DNA of 64,000 nt from contig OZ024835.1 in the NCBI GenBank assembly GCA_964016985.1, positions 59,554,714 through 59,618,713 of the forward strand, written 5' to 3'. The DNA comes from Anodontia alba. Lineage: Eukaryota > Mollusca > Bivalvia > Lucinida > Lucinidae. The notes under the pieces were generated by a model. It saw nothing but the letters and a program-made list of their open reading frames with translations, searched no databases and was not told where the DNA came from. This document shows positions 43,501 through 55,790 of this stretch, piece by piece (position 1 is the stretch's first letter; the number at the start of each line of letters is the position of its first letter). A program made the translations under genes and the position numbers.

Positions 43501-43839
43501 ATTCTTGTGTACATGTATCAGCGGACATTCAACAATAAAATAAAAATAGTTCGACGTCGTCTACTAGACTTATACAAAAAGCTATTTATTTTAGTCGAGT
43601 TTAACCGCTTCATTTCATATGTTCAAATTTCGGATCTTTGTTAAGATACGCCTTATTCCTATAGTATGATTGTGAAACTGCATCCTGGTCTTTCGCTGTC
43701 TTCATATAATTTAATGATCATTTTTAATAATTTTGCGACTCATTTTCGTTTGAAATGCGTGCTATGTCAGCGTGGTCTGGAAATATCGGTCACTTGAACA
43801 AATAAAAACCTTGAGCTAAGGACATATCTCCAGACAGGG

Positions 43840-43984
43840 CAATTTCTCATACAAAAGAGTTGATATTTTCTGATTTCTCAATGAAAACATATGTTGTGGG
43901 TACGCATTAGAAGCGCCTAGCCGAGGCGCTTCGGATGAATACCACAACATATGTTTTTGTGGAGAAATAGGAAACAGATTTTCC
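43840..43984. repeat. Truncated element with core A hairpin
   Basis: GAAAACATATGTTGTGGGTA, then CGCATTAGAAGCGCCTAGCC / GAGGCGCTTCGGATG and CCACAACATATGTTTTTG. The core resembles that of the hAT-like element at 60206-60290. It is cut by CATTACG copy 22. Confidence 0.7.
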
Positions 43985-44263
43985 CATCACGAAAATATGC
44001 CTACACAATTTTGAACCCTCCTAAACCCCACTTTTATATAGTAAAACTGGGGTTTACAGAGGTATACATTATTTTTCTCATTTCTGCTCAAAACATAGAT
44101 TGTAGGTACTCGCTAGAACCGCCTCGTCGAGGCGGTTCTAACAAGTACCCACAATTTATGTTTTGAGCAGTAATATGAAAATTACCAGAATCTTTTATCT
44201 GATTTGTTTCATTGTTAGGTGGTAAACTTTTCAGTATATTTGAATAGGTGGGTTTTCGAAATG
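43985..44263 (-). mobile_element. CATTACG-family element, copy 22
   Basis: CATCACGAAAATATGCCTAC to ...GGTGGGTTTTCGAAATG, full hairpin. Confidence 0.92.
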
Positions 44264-45378
44264 CCTGTGACCCTCTTTTGTCTGGAGCTCTATGTTAATA
44301 ACATTTTCTGCCAGAATGTCATACTTGCTTTCTTAATGACGTTCATTATCCGAATACTCTTTATGTATGATCCAATTATGAATAATTTCAAGATGTCAGG
44401 CACTTTTGAATGTCCATCATGTTAAAAGTGGAGAAATATGGGGGCTCTATACTCTTGATCCTCGTCAGCCATTTTTTATAAAAGGGGGCAACATTTTCAC
44501 TCCCTCTTTACTTGCCTGTACACCTAATCCCTAATAGGTCTATTATAATTGTTTCCCAAGGGAGTTCTTTCCCTTTTAGAGTAGACCCATTTTTAAAAGG
44601 AGCAAAATAAATAAATAAATAAATAAATAAACACATTTGACAGATTTCTCTGCAGAAAGAGTAGTCATTCTCCTTTCCTGGTATCTAATTACTCCCGAGA
44701 CAGTCATATAAGGCCTTGACTCTTTGCTGAATCTCAGTTAAAATATATTCCTGTTGATATATATTGTATCTGTATTTATACGAATATGTTAATTCCTCCC
44801 GAAAAGAGGTCTACTGCTCTAAACAGAAAAAAACTTAGCTCCCAAGGGGAATCAGTTCTTTCGTTTTAGAGTATATCTCTTTTTAAAAGGAGACAAACGC
44901 ATTTTGACAGATTTATCTCCTGAAACTGTATTCATTCCCCTTTCCTACACATCTTATTCCGTTACTCTAAAAGAAAGAACTAACTCTCAAATGGAGCAAA
45001 TTGTTTTCATTTTAGTCAGGTTTCTCATCTCTCATATCTTGCAAAAAAAAAAAAAATAAAATAAATAAATCACAACCCTACAATCGAAAAGATACAGCTT
45101 AGTTATTGTATACATAAAGCCTGGGTTTCGCATGATACAAAACCACTGTATGACATTCCGAAACTATTGTATTTTGGCGAGATGCATGCATTTTGCGTCG
45201 TACTGTTTTACGATGTTTGCCCAGCAACTGTAAGTTATGTTAAGTTTAAAGTAAAGAGGTATATACTGACAGGTAAGTACACCCGACTCGCAATACATTA
45301 AATGTACAGTTGATGTCTAAATATAAATAAGGACTGAATATTTAAAAATCTTGTCGCGCTTCTGTGAAGCGGCTTGTA
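44264..45378. other. No gene; repeats
   Basis: AGTAGACCCATTTTTAAAAG words of the 3.2 and 18.3 kb repeat (44540-44990), (AAAT)n at about 44605-44632, A-run near 45043-45055. Confidence 0.6.
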
Positions 45379-46649
45379 CGAGGGCAAGTCAATAAGTAAC
45401 CAGCCTATCCCATTTCCAATTGACCGAGACACCCACGATTTTCATGCCTTGTTTCAATACATGTTTTAGGACTGAGGGAGAAATTGCGCCCTTATCGTGT
45501 CATTCACTCATAAGATATTGAATGTCAAACATGGCTAGCGATGCAAAAGTAAGCTTTTCGTCAAAAGTTGAGTACCGTGCTGTAATCCGGTACTTGTATT
45601 TGAAAGGGAAAACAGGTCATTGCGAGTTGATCAATGTTAATGGGTCTTCTGCACCATCGTATGCACAAGTTAAATTCTGGGTTGGGGAATGCAAACGCAG
45701 TAGAAAGTCTTTAGAAGACGAAACCAGGTCTGGACGCCCATCAGATGCCACCGATGAAGAAATGTGTAACAAAGTACGGGATCTGGTGTACTCTGACAGG
45801 CGAATTAAGGTGGAAGAAATAGCGGATGCATTACAAATTTCACATGGTAGCGTTTCAACAACTTTACATGATCGCTTGGGTATGCACAGGCTAACAGCCC
45901 GTTGGGTCCCAAAATACCTTAGCGACGAGCAAATGGCAACTAGAGCATCAGTATGCAGCGCATTGTTGAAGCGGTTTAGGTCAAAGGAAGATGATTTCCT
46001 GTCACGTCTAGTGACTGTAGACGAGACCTGGGTCCATTATTGTGAGCCAGAGAATAAAGCTCAAAGTCGCCAGAGTGTAGGGCCAGGGTCTCTGAGACCA
46101 AAGAAGTTCAAAACGCAACCCTCGCTGCCAAGGTGATGGCAACTGTATTTTGGGATGCAAAAGGCGTCATTATGTTGGACTTTTTAGCAAAGAAAAGTAC
46201 AATAAAAGGTGCGTATTATGCAAATTTTCTCGACTAACTGAGAATTGTGATCAGTGAAAAACGCCGAGGTAAACTCTTCAAAGGGATTCTGCTCCAACAG
46301 GACAATGCGAGAGTCCACACTTGCAAAATTGCAATGGATACTGTTGAGTGGAATGGGTAAGAGCTAATACCTCACCCCGCCTATTCTCCGGACTTAGCTC
46401 CTAGTGACTATTTCCTATTTCCAAACTTGAAAAAGGATATCCATGGACGTCATTTCCGGTCCAACGAAGAAGTCGTGGCGGCAGTTGAGGAGTGGGTCAG
46501 AGATAAGGACCCTGGCTTCAGTTCTGGGCTGATGGCACTGGAACACCGTTGGCCCAAGTGCATCATTCTAGAGGGCAATTACATCGAAAAAGAAGAGACT
46601 GATCTCACCCAGAAATATGTTAGGCTGGTTTTTTATTGACTTGCCCTCG
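45379..46649 (+). mobile_element. Second mariner element, different lineage
   Basis: Inverted ends CGAGGGCAAGTCAATAAGTA (left) and GGTTTTTTATTGACTTGCCC plus TCG (right), with TA at 45377-45378 and 46650-46651. Length is about 1.27 kb. Only the outermost CGAGGG is shared with the 22.5 kb mariner, and the transposase sequence is clearly different, so two lineages invaded this locus. Confidence 0.9.
45522..46639 (+). pseudogene. Mariner transposase, one frameshift and two stops
   Basis: The open part encodes 204 residues (45522-46136), including the HTH region (SGRPSDA, VEEIADALQISHGSV) and the first catalytic Asp in VTVDETWVHYCEPENK. Comparing reading frames suggests a 1-bp deletion near 46124. 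The shifted frame then runs KVMATVFWDAKG, past TAA at 46235-46237, to QQDNARVHTCK, a second TAA at 46358-46360, and HPAYSPDLAPSDYFLFPNLK. The second and third Asp are 34 residues apart (counting the stop), the mariner DD34D spacing. It ends with YVRLVFY and TGA just inside the right inverted repeat. Non-functional. Confidence 0.88.
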
Positions 46650-46651
46650 TA

Positions 46652-47469
46652 CTTTATGGAATTTCGATGAACATTTTTGTTTGCGGACATGTCTTGACTT
46701 ATTGTGTTTGGTCTTCATACATCGTTACCGAATGTAGTCCGTCAACAAATATATTAAAATTATAGACATGACAAAGTTTGCAGAGAACTGACTTAGCATG
46801 CATATTAAAGACTTGCATTAGCATAAACTTGTATTGTATATGAACTAATCTCATCAAAAAATCATCAATGACGCCCGAAAGGTGTCTGGTAAAGTTTAAA
46901 ATGTGTCATTCAAAATGATATTGTAAACTTTCCAAAACAAGCGTTCTCTTTAAAGTTTATCGTAGCGGCCATATTTGATCAGAAATGTTTGGTGTCAATG
47001 TATTTTTATGAACCATCTAACACTAGACATCGAAAAACGACAGGATATGTATTTGAAATACAATTTGCATGCGAACTCTTAAAATTGGTTTCAGGCAGTA
47101 AACCAGGGTACGCTCCCAGGAATGCAGAAAACAGTCTCAGTGTCACTTTTGGCTTCACAGTTGCCTACGCACATGAGGTAATAAACATTCTGGTTTATGT
47201 TTTGGACAGTATTGTCTTTCTTTTCTATGACGTTAATCTGGATATGGAAGATTTTGTAAACGTGGAATTTGATAGTTGTCAACTGGCCCTCCGTTGAAAT
47301 ATGCCAGTTTTCGTAAAATGTAACGTATGCATATCTGCTATACAGTTGTTTTATATGCAGGCGTGCCAATCTGCCTTCCTATATCAAAATAAATTGTACA
47401 TCTTTCTGAGTGTAGGGAGAGTTGGGAGCCTTTATGCGAAACGAATTTTTATGTATGTCTGTATTAAGA
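46652..47469. other. No gene recognised
   Basis: A 102-codon open frame at 46989-47297 has no recognisable motif and no splice context; left as unassigned. Confidence 0.5.
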
Positions 47470-48980
47470 GTAGCATTGTCAATTGTTGGGAAGATTCTTG
47501 CTAGGGTCCTACTGAACCGATTGAATGAACACCTGGAACGGTCAGGGCTTCTACCAGAAAGCCAGTGTGGATTCAAGAAAAACAGAGGAACAATAGACAT
47601 GATCTTCACAGCACGACAGCTTCAAGACAAAATGCCAGGAACAGAATGTGGACCTCTACATGACCTTTGTCGACCTTACCAACGCATTTGACACAGTCAG
47701 TCGTGAGGGACTTTTGAAAATTATGGCAAAGCTTGGTTGTCCTGCCAAATTTATAGCAATGGTGCGGCAGTTCCATGATAGTATGCTTGCAGGGGTCCAA
47801 AATGATGGCGAGTTTTCTGATCCATTTCCTGTGACAAATGGAGTTAAGCAAGGCTGTGTACTAGCTTCAACACTGTTCAGCATGATGTTTTCTGCCATGC
47901 TTACAGATGCTTTCCAGGAAGGTGACAATGGTATACCTATTAGGTATCGTTTTGATGGGAAACTTTTCAACCTAAGAAGGTTGCAAGCTAAATCCTAGGT
48001 GCGGACAGAGATGCTAGACGACTTCCTCTTTGCTGATGACATGGCAAAGGGTGCTCCAACAGAAGAGAAAATGCAAAAGGTGTGGATCAAGTATCTGATT
48101 CATGTGACAGCTATGATTTCACAATCAGCATCAAAAAGACTGAGGTAGTATATCAGCCAGCACCTGGAAAACCTTACAAGGCGCCTACCGTCACAGTGAA
48201 AGGTCAACGACTGCAAGTGGTAGACAAGTTCACCTACCTTGAAAGCACGTTGTCTAGAATTGTGCACATTGATGATGAAGTTAATGCTAGAATTGCTAAA
48301 ACTAGTGTAGCATTTGGCCGGCTACGTGGAAGTATTTGGGACCGAAGCGGAATCAGACTTGACACAAAGCTGAAAGTATATAGATCGGTAGTGCTGCCAA
48401 CACTATTATACGCATGCGAAACTTGGACAGTTTACCAACGGCATGCCAAAAGACTGAACTACTTCCATACAAGCTGTTTTAGAAAACTTCTAAAGATCAA
48501 GTAGCAAGACAGGATTCCAGACACAGAAGTCCTGAAAAGGGCAGGGATGCAGAGTATACATACTCTTCTGAAACTGGCACAGTTAAGATGGACAGGCCGT
48601 GTTACCAGAATGCCTGATGAACGTTTGCCAAGGAAAATCCTCCATGGAGAACTTCAAGTAGGAAAACGCTCCCATGGTGGTCAGAAGAAGCGATACAAGG
48701 ACACCTTCAAAGCCTCCCTTAAAGACTTCAACATACCAACAGAGTCATGGGAACAGATTGCACAAGATCGTACAAAGTGGCGAGGCCTCATAAAAAGGGG
48801 AGCTGGTGAATACGAAGCAAAAAGAATCAGTGAAGCCGAGCAGTAACGTGCACAGCGGAAAGCCAGAGCTAAGGCATCACCAGCAGAGCTTTCTTCCTAA
48901 GACCTCTCTTGTTCTATCTGCAACAGGCAGTTTAGAGCTAAGATTGGTCTCATCAGCCATCTTAGAACACACAAATAATA
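47470..48980 (+). pseudogene. 5'-truncated endonuclease-RT LINE with C-terminal C2H2 finger
   Basis: Starts inside the RT domain (SIVGKILARVLLNRLNEHLE) and continues in shifting frames: PESQCGFKKNRGTIDMIFTA, TFVDLTNAFDTVSREGL, VTNGVKQGCVLASTLFSMMF, LDDFLFADDMAKGAPTEEK (the FADD catalytic pair), VDKFTYLESTLSR, VLPTLLYACETWTVYQRHAK, LAQLRWTGRVTRMPDERLPR and GAGEYEAKRISEAEQ. The end reads CSICNRQFRAKIGLISHLRT then H, a C2H2 zinc finger. At least two frameshifts and several stops (for example TAG at 47996 and 48502) make it dead. The N-terminal endonuclease is absent. Confidence 0.88.
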
Positions 48981-49089
48981 ACACATCACACAGTTGATTA
49001 GGATTGGTCATTGTCAGTAATGACAGACGAACAAGTCAAAGCATCAGGACCCAGGCTGAAGTTAGCTAGCTGTAAAAGTGCTTTAAACC

Positions 49090-49700
49090 CCGCGGTGGTT
49101 TACTCTACTGACCCTTCTAAGGCGGAGGTCCCGGTAGTAAAAGACTCTTTGTTGCTTTGTGGTTTATTCTACGAGGTGATTTGATTTGTCTTGCCTTGTG
49201 TCATTTTATTCTTGTGCTGTTCGGTCCTTTTAGCGTTGCGGTTGCCTCGCTTGGGAGAAGGGGGCTAATCCTGGTGCTTTTCGTGCGTTTGTTCGGTTTG
49301 TGCTTGTTTGGATTTGTCGGTCTCCCCTTCCTCTTGGTGTCTGGGAAGGGCTGCGGTGTGTGATTGTGGCACTCCCTGGACTTTTCTCTTATGTTTTTTT
49401 AACTCTACTGACCGTTCTAAGGCGGTGGTCCCGGTGTTAGTCTTACTCTTTGTTGCTTTGTGGTTTATTGAACGAGGTGATTTGTTTTATGTCTTACCTT
49501 GTGTTATTTTGTTCTTGTGTTTTTCAGTCCTTTAGCATTGCGATTACCTCGGTTGGGGAAGAGAGAGCTAATCATCTTAGTGCTTTTCGTACGGTTGTTC
49601 GATTTGCGCTTGTTTGGTTTTGTCGGTTTCCTCTTCCTCTTGGTGTCTGAGAAGAGCTGCGGTTTGTGATTGTTGCACTCCCTGGACTTTTCTCCTTCCT
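49090..49700. repeat. Tandem pair of about 310-bp units
   Basis: Units start TCTACTGACCCTTCTAAGGC (49102) and TCTACTGACCGTTCTAAGGC (49402) and share CTTTGTTGCTTTGTGGTTTA and CTTCCTCTTGGTGTCTG. A diverged copy end is at 60486-60640. Confidence 0.85.
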
Positions 49701-50273
49701 TTGTTTTTAGCAAAATTTTTCTTGCACACCAGATAAAGAAATCCTGGATTTAACGCTGGGATAGAAATTCTTATCCTACCCAGGGTAAGATAAAAATCGA
49801 GAATTCTCACATGTTTGTGCACTGATTGTAATGGATGTCACGTACGCCATCATTAAGGTTTACGTTACTGAACGTAATGACGTCATTAAACGCCACAGTA
49901 ATGTCATCACAATATTAGAATACACCAATTTGTGAAGGCAGATAAATACATATACCATATTAACTATAAGTATTTAGACAGACATTAAGCAATAATGTAG
50001 ACCCAGCGGCATCTAATGATGGTCTGTATTGCTTGCCGCTCGTCCAGCAATGTTAAGTTTGTGTTGAGGTTTTATGGCCTAGTCAACCTAATGGGGGCAT
50101 GTCGAGCACGGTCAGTTTACCTAACCATTTTTACTGGACAGGCTTAGTCCTCTAAGCGGTTAATGAGCATAGAGCACATTCTGTCGCCGGAAAGTGACAA
50201 ATGCCCTTTTTGAATCAGAGAAAAGGAATGATCGTAGAAAATATTTCATGATAAATATCCATGAAAGAATATT
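49701..50273. other. No gene recognised
   Basis: A core B variant with ATGTAGACCCAGCGGCATCT lies at 49996-50045. The stretch 50110-50273 may be the body of the SINE whose tRNA-like head follows. Confidence 0.5.
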
Positions 50274-50351
50274 GCCGGCTCGGCGGGGTTCGAACACGCA
50301 ACCTACCCATCATCAGTCGGATACGCATCCAACTGAGCAACTGAGGCCGGC
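50274..50351 (-). ncRNA. tRNA-Ile(GAT)-like sequence, probable SINE head or tRNA pseudogene
   Basis: Read on the minus strand, 78 nt start GCCGGCC and end GAGCCGGC (six acceptor pairs, one mismatch). They contain an A-box-like TTGCTCAGTTGG and a B-box-like GTTCGAACCCC in the T arm. The anticodon loop reads CTGATGA (anticodon GAT), but its stem pairs only 3 of 5. That decay suggests a tRNA-derived SINE head or pseudogene. The flanking body on the minus-strand 3' side would be about 50110-50273. No poly-A or T terminator is obvious. Confidence 0.45.
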
Positions 50352-50379
50352 AGCAATATTTAGACACATCAACAAGTCG

Positions 50380-50684
50380 CATCACGAAAACATGCCTATA
50401 AAATGTTGACCCCCGAAAATATGCCTATAAAATGTTGACCCCTTAAAACCCACTTTTTTATAGTAAAACTACGGTTTACAGGGTTTATACAGTATTTTTC
50501 TTATTTATGATCAAAAACGTATATTGTGGGTACTTGTTAGAACCGCCTCGCCGAGGCGGTTCTAACGAGTACCCACGACATGTTTTGAGCAGAAGTATGA
50601 AAAATATCAGAATTTTTATCAGAAATTTTCGTTTTTTTGGTGGTAAAACTGTCAGTATATTTGAACAGGCTTGTTTTCGTAATG
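50380..50684 (-). mobile_element. CATTACG-family element, copy 23
   Basis: CATCACGAAAACATGCCTAT to ...GGCTTGTTTTCGTAATG. The first-terminus region is tandemly duplicated (AAAATATGCCTATAAAATGT repeat at about 50388 and 50416). Confidence 0.92.
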
Positions 50685-51106
50685 ATCTCATGGACGTATT
50701 CAAAAGGTTAGAGCAAGTATGATAAGGAGTTAAGAGTTCCGAATAATTAGGGTAAATATGGTACATTTATATATATAGATATTTAGCCTAGGTACAATGA
50801 CAACAAAAAACACAGATTGCAAAAAAGTAAGACGAAAGACAACATAAGCGAAGTGAGATAAAAATGAAACAAGAAAGACGAAGCTCAACCACAACAGCCG
50901 CAATGTGTAAACAAAATGGAAAAAAAAAAAAAAAAAAAAAGAAAAAGAAAAAAGAAAAAAAGAAAAGAAAACCGAAACAACCATAAAATCCGCAATGTAT
51001 AAAAAAAAAAAAAAAAACAAAAAAAAAACAAACAAAAAAACACACTATAAGAGCCGCAATGTAAAACATATGGAAAAAAAGAAACATAATAATAAAGAAA
51101 CACAAC

Positions 51107-51374
51107 CATCACAAAAACGTGCCTATATAATTATTTTGACCCCCTTAAACCCCACTTTTATATAGTAAAACTGGGGTTAACAGAGGTAAACATTATTTTT
51201 CTGAGTTTGCTAAAAACATAGATTGTGGGTACTCGTTAGGCGGTTCTAACGAGTACCCACAATCTATGTTTTGAGAAGCAATATGAAAAATGTCAGATTT
51301 TTTTTTTATCTGAATATTTTCCATTTTTGGTGGTAAAATTTTCAAAATATTTGAATAGGCGTGTTTTCTTAATG
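51107..51374 (-). mobile_element. CATTACG-family element, copy 24
   Basis: CATCACAAAAACGTGCCTAT to ...GGCGTGTTTTCTTAATG. The core has lost part of its left arm (GTACTCGTTAGGCGGTTC). Confidence 0.92.
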
Positions 51375-51528
51375 GTAAGAAACGGAAAACAGACGAAACA
51401 ACATAAAGAGCTGCGAGAGAAATAAAAACTGTGCCTTCGGACTTATGCGCCAACCGAAGACCCTGATCAGCCTGTGCATCCGCGCAGTTTTATCGGTCTC
51501 CGATAAACACCTGAAGAATAGAAGTTCA

Positions 51529-51817
51529 TTTTCACAATACACATGTATGGGGACGCAAATTTGACCTTGTCGTAAATGGGTCAAAGGTTTTCCTTGGATC
51601 ATCATTTGAACAAACTTCGTAGACATTGAGTCCCCGATGCAATATACCAACATTCAGCCTCAAAGCTTTTTGGGTTCTGGAGAAGAATATCTTTAAGGTT
51701 TTTTTACCATGTATGGGCATGGCAACCATCTTGTTCAGTGGTGCGAAACCATTCGAACAAATTATCAATATCTCTTCAACAGGAAGTCCCGTGTAAACTC
51801 TGGTGAAGTTCAGTTTT
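51529..51817. repeat. Dispersed repeat, copy 1 (related to 52505-52870)
   Basis: ACATGTATGGGGACGCAAAT, GTTCTGGAGAAGAATATCTT and ATGGGCATGGCAACCATCTT in the same order as in the second copy. Confidence 0.7.
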
Positions 51818-52012
51818 CAGGGCCCAGTTGTTCAAAGCTAACGACGTCGTTAGTTAACGATTCGTTAAAATTTACATCCAGTGATACGCAAATATGCTGA
51901 AATTTTTTGCTGAAAAAATCAGAATATTGTATATTGAATCCGCTAAAACAGTTAACGAAATGACCCTTAACGAGCTCGTTAAGCTAACGACGCTTTGAAC
52001 AACTGGGCCCTG
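51818..52012. mobile_element. MITE with 21-bp perfect terminal repeats (CAGGGCCCAGTTGTTCAAAG)
   Basis: 195 bp. Left end CAGGGCCCAGTTGTTCAAAG+C is the exact complement of the right end GCTTTGAACAACTGGGCCCT+G. Subterminal palindromic words (CTAACGACGTCGTTAG; AACGAGCTCGTT). Target duplication unclear. Confidence 0.9.
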
Positions 52013-52077
52013 ATTTTTAGCGCTACCAGGCAATTGAGTCACACAGAGGCAGCGCCAAACTGGTGAAAACAACAGTA

Positions 52078-52357
52078 CATTACGAAAACACGCCTATTCA
52101 AATATATTGAAAATTTCACCACCCAAAAAATGAAAATTTTCAGATAAAAAATTCTAATATTTTTCATATTTCTGCTCAAAACATAGATTATGGGTGCTCG
52201 TTAGAACCGCCTCTGCAAGGCGGTTCTAACGAGTACCCACAATCTATATTTTTCAGCAAAATAAGAAAAAATAATATATACCCCTGTAAACCCCAGTTTT
52301 ACTATATAAAAGTGGGGTTTATGGGGGTCAAAATTATATAGCCGTGTTTTCGTGATG
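52078..52357 (+). mobile_element. CATTACG-family element, copy 25
   Basis: CATTACGAAAACACGCCTAT to ...GCCGTGTTTTCGTGATG, full hairpin (CGCCTCTGCAAGGCGG). Confidence 0.93.
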
Positions 52358-52504
52358 ACACAATTATATATATGCACATAACCCAAGGGCAAGGGCAATT
52401 AAATACGGGTGGGGAATTTCGATTGTAATTAAACGGTATACAACTTTAATCATACATTGTACGTTTTCAGCCATTAGTCTTTAATACATTTTGAGACAAT
52501 GATT

Positions 52505-52870
52505 TTTTCAACATTTCCCCATGCAAATGTATGGGGACACAAATTTTACCTTGCCGAAGTTCAACTTACGATTATTATTTGAACAAACTTGGTAACCTTT
52601 TAGTCCCGATGCTATATACCAAGATTCAGTCTTATTCTTGGTTCTGGAGAAGAAGATTTTTAAGTGTTATATGGGCATGGCAGCCATTTTAGTTAACGGA
52701 CCGTGCACGTTTGTATAAATTTTCAATCTCCCTTTAAGAGAAGGCTCCATATTCAATTCGAAGAAAAAATGGCCAAGGGGTTTCAGAGGTGTTCAAAGGT
52801 GTGAACGGACGAAAGACGGACGACAGACGGCAAGTGATCACAATAGCTCATATAAGCCAAACATCCAGTT
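52505..52870. repeat. Dispersed repeat, copy 2
   Basis: Longer copy of the 51.5 kb repeat, ending GACGGACGACAGACGGCAAG ... AGCTAAAA, an ending I recall as common in bivalve genomes. Confidence 0.7.
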
Positions 52871-52992
52871 GAGCTAAAAAGTTAAATCATATTACATATA
52901 TCTATGTAAAATACACGTTCTGCGGCGTCTGATCAGGGTCTTCTTTGTTTGCTCAGGCCTGCCTGTCGGAATAATGAGTTTTATTTTGAATT

Positions 52993-53426
52993 ATTGCATA
53001 AAAAGCAGTGTCGCATGCTATTAATAGCCGTGCATTGACCGGTGAAAAGCCGTGTATTAACAAGGCGATTCACGCGCTGTTAATATACGGCTACGCAACT
53101 CTCAATATGCTCATACCGGGGCCACAGATTTGCTGCCGTCACGAGATGTGTACTGCCCGGCCCTAGAACAAGCATAGTACGTGGAAACTGCGTTCGCGCG
53201 ACATCGGTGAAAAGGCGAAACAAAATAGTGCAAGAAAGAACGCAAAATGTAGCAAATATTTTCAGTTTTTATGCAATAATAGCGATCGGACATGGTTTTT
53301 CAATACATTAACATTCGCCAGGTCCCTTTGGAGGTGTTGAAAACCGCGGCCTTCGGCCTCGGTTTTCAACACCTCCCATGTGACCTGGCGAATGTTAATG
53401 CATGAAAAACCATGTTTGATCCCTAC
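52993..53426. mobile_element. CCGTGCAT element, single-unit version
   Basis: One copy of the module TTAATAGCCGTGCATTGACC ... ACCGGGGCCACAGATTTG, a unique middle, and a 138-bp palindrome (53284-53421) with arms CATTAACATTCGCCAGGT and GAGGTGTTGAAAACCG. Homologous to 58587-59282. Confidence 0.8.
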
Positions 53427-54717
53427 ATTACATGTAAAAACTACAGTTACAATTTTGCTGAGATCTTGGATATCCCTGAGATATCAGTCAAGATAGACTG
53501 AACTGCCCCAAAAGTTATGACTATTTGTCTACATGTAGCTATATCACGCAGGCTTCTCCTGCAACACATGATCAGACTTTGCAAAAGCTCAACGTTTTGC
53601 CTGTAGTAGTTTCTTTAGGGCGCCCACGGTTCATAATCCTCACCCCTCTCCCCAGCCCCCTCCCCTAATTTCAGCAGCCCATTTATTTATCGTGCTGTAT
53701 GGAGACTCATCCCCAAGAGTTTTAATGAAGTGTTCGTTTTGAATTTCCGTCGGGGATATATCCTTCATACAGAAATACTTTATGATTGCTCTAACTTCAA
53801 CTTTGTTCATTTTCTCAGTTTAGTACACCCATTCGTTCTCTGTTTGCAGCAAATTCCTTCTGAAAAAAAAAATAGATTTTAAATTTTATTCTTTCTACCA
53901 AAGATGTTGAATAAGATAAAATCATCAACTAATTGATAAATTAATCTGATTCAATTTATTCATGGTAAGTATGTCAGATCGAGAACTTCTTCTTCATACC
54001 TCGTAGGTTAATTAGGCCGACGCAGTTACAATATTTGCAAACAAAGTATTAAACAATCCGCGAAACCTAATATAGATGTCATATTGAAAACTGTAGAATG
54101 TCGCCGCGTCATGAAAACATGTCTGGTATGGGGTTACTCTCTGGTGAAGAAAGGCTGCTTGATCAGTTCATGCATCCGCTTCGCTGTGTGCGTAAAGTCA
54201 TGTTGGATACTGTCTTATATATAGAAAAAGCAGTTGAATGATTTATCTGCACTGGTGTTCAAGCTGGCACGAAGCTTCGCTGGTCGCGTATGACGTAAGG
54301 ACCATTTTGTTTGAGTGTCTGGTTTAACCCACAAAGTGCTATGCAAAATGTAACATACGATAGTGCATTATTTCTTATTATTTGTCTGAGAAAATAAGAC
54401 TTGGCACTTTATGTGAATCGTCCGCCAAGCAGACGATTCACATGAAATACCACAGCTTATTTTCCCAGAACAATGTTTTTGAAAAATTAAAATTTTGACG
54501 GCTGCACGTGTGATCAGCGCTTAAAGGTTTAAGTAATTTGGCTCCACGGGAAATGACATAAAGGCGCGGAGTTATTATTTCTGTCACAATGATTTTCGAA
54601 ATTAGTTTTTATTGTTTTGTAACCGGGTTGTTTTCATTTTTTTTATTGTTTTGTTACCGAGTTGTTTACATTTCTGACCGATATTATTACGTAATATCCC
54701 TTCTGACTTTCTTCAAA
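53427..54717. other. No gene; one hairpin
   Basis: Hairpin 54398-54470 (GAAAATAAGACTTGGCACTT ... GCTTATTTTC, tip GATTCACATG/ATGTGAATC) flanked by TTTAACCC (54323) and GGTTTAAG (54526), possibly an old TTAA element. C-rich run near 53640-53665. Confidence 0.6.
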
Positions 54718-55790
54718 CAAGAGGCCCGTGGACCAGAATCGCTCACCTGGATTAGGTTGATCATATGTAACATTGTGTCATGGTTGCTATCTTGGCTATC
54801 AAATCAGATTGCCTTTAGCAATTTAGAATCTGGTGTTGTTTGAAGAGTTTCAAGATTGTCGCAATGGATATCCTACTTGGATATTGGAACTAAACGAGTT
54901 TAGCAATCCTGAATCTCCACAGCAGCTAAATGCTTCACATCAAGTTTAAGCTCAAGGTTTTCCTTAAGTACGCAATGGAAGCCATCTTGGGATATCTGAA
55001 CGGAACGATTTTAACAATTCTGAATCTCTAGGTCACTGATGGAGCCCATCAAGTTCCAGCACAAACCGACTTAAGATTTCGGGGATGTTCTTTGAACAAT
55101 TTTAAGTTGGCGGCCATCTTGGACATCTGAAGGAACGATTTTAGCAATTCTATATCTCAATGTGGCCTCAATGCCTCCCACCAAGTTTGGGCTAATTCTG
55201 ACTTAAGGGTTCGAGAGCAGATGTGGTTTGAAGATTTTCAAGATGGCCGCCACGGCAGCCACCTTGGAGTTTAGCAATTCTGAATATGTACATTCGATGC
55301 CTCCCATCAGGTTTCGGCTCAATCCAACATATGGTTTGGGAGATCTTTGAAGAATTTCAAGATGGCTTTGACATTGGAATGGAAAGATTTTATCAATTCT
55401 GAATCTCTATGTCGCTCCAATGCCTCCCATCAAGTTTCGGCTCAATCCGATTTACGGTTTTGGTGATGGCTTCCTCTGAAGCGTTTCAAGAAGGCCGCTG
55501 TCGCGGCAATCTTGGATATATAGGAAGAGAACAATTTTAGCAATTTTCTCAATTTCTGTCTCGCTCCGACACCACCCATCAAGTTTCAGCTCCATCCAAC
55601 TTACGGTTTGGGAAGAGACGCCGTTTGAAGAATTTCAAGATGACCCTTATGGCGGCGCTTTTAAATATCGGAACAGAATGATTTTAACAATTCCCATATG
55701 GATTTCCATCAGGTTTCGGCTCAAGCCAACTAACGGTTTGGGAAGAAATCTCTGTGAATCTCTATGTCACTCCAACAAATGTATGAATAG
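54718..55790. repeat. Degenerate tandem repeat, 110-150-bp units, after a GAGGCCCGTGGACC leader
   Basis: Seven units marked by GATTTTAGCAATTCTGAATC (54903, 55015, 55145, 55275, 55394, 55541, 55688), CATCAAGTTTCGGCTCAA and TTTCAAGATGGCCGCC. The leader GAGGCCCGTGGACCAGAATC is a motif I associate with molluscs. Non-coding. Confidence 0.8.

Noticed and set aside
46989..47297. A 102-codon open frame after the second mariner
   Set aside because: No motif, no splice context, and it overlaps equally long antisense frames; kept as unassigned.
50730..51112. Minus-strand frames of up to 105 codons rich in Phe
   Set aside because: They arise from A-runs read on the minus strand.
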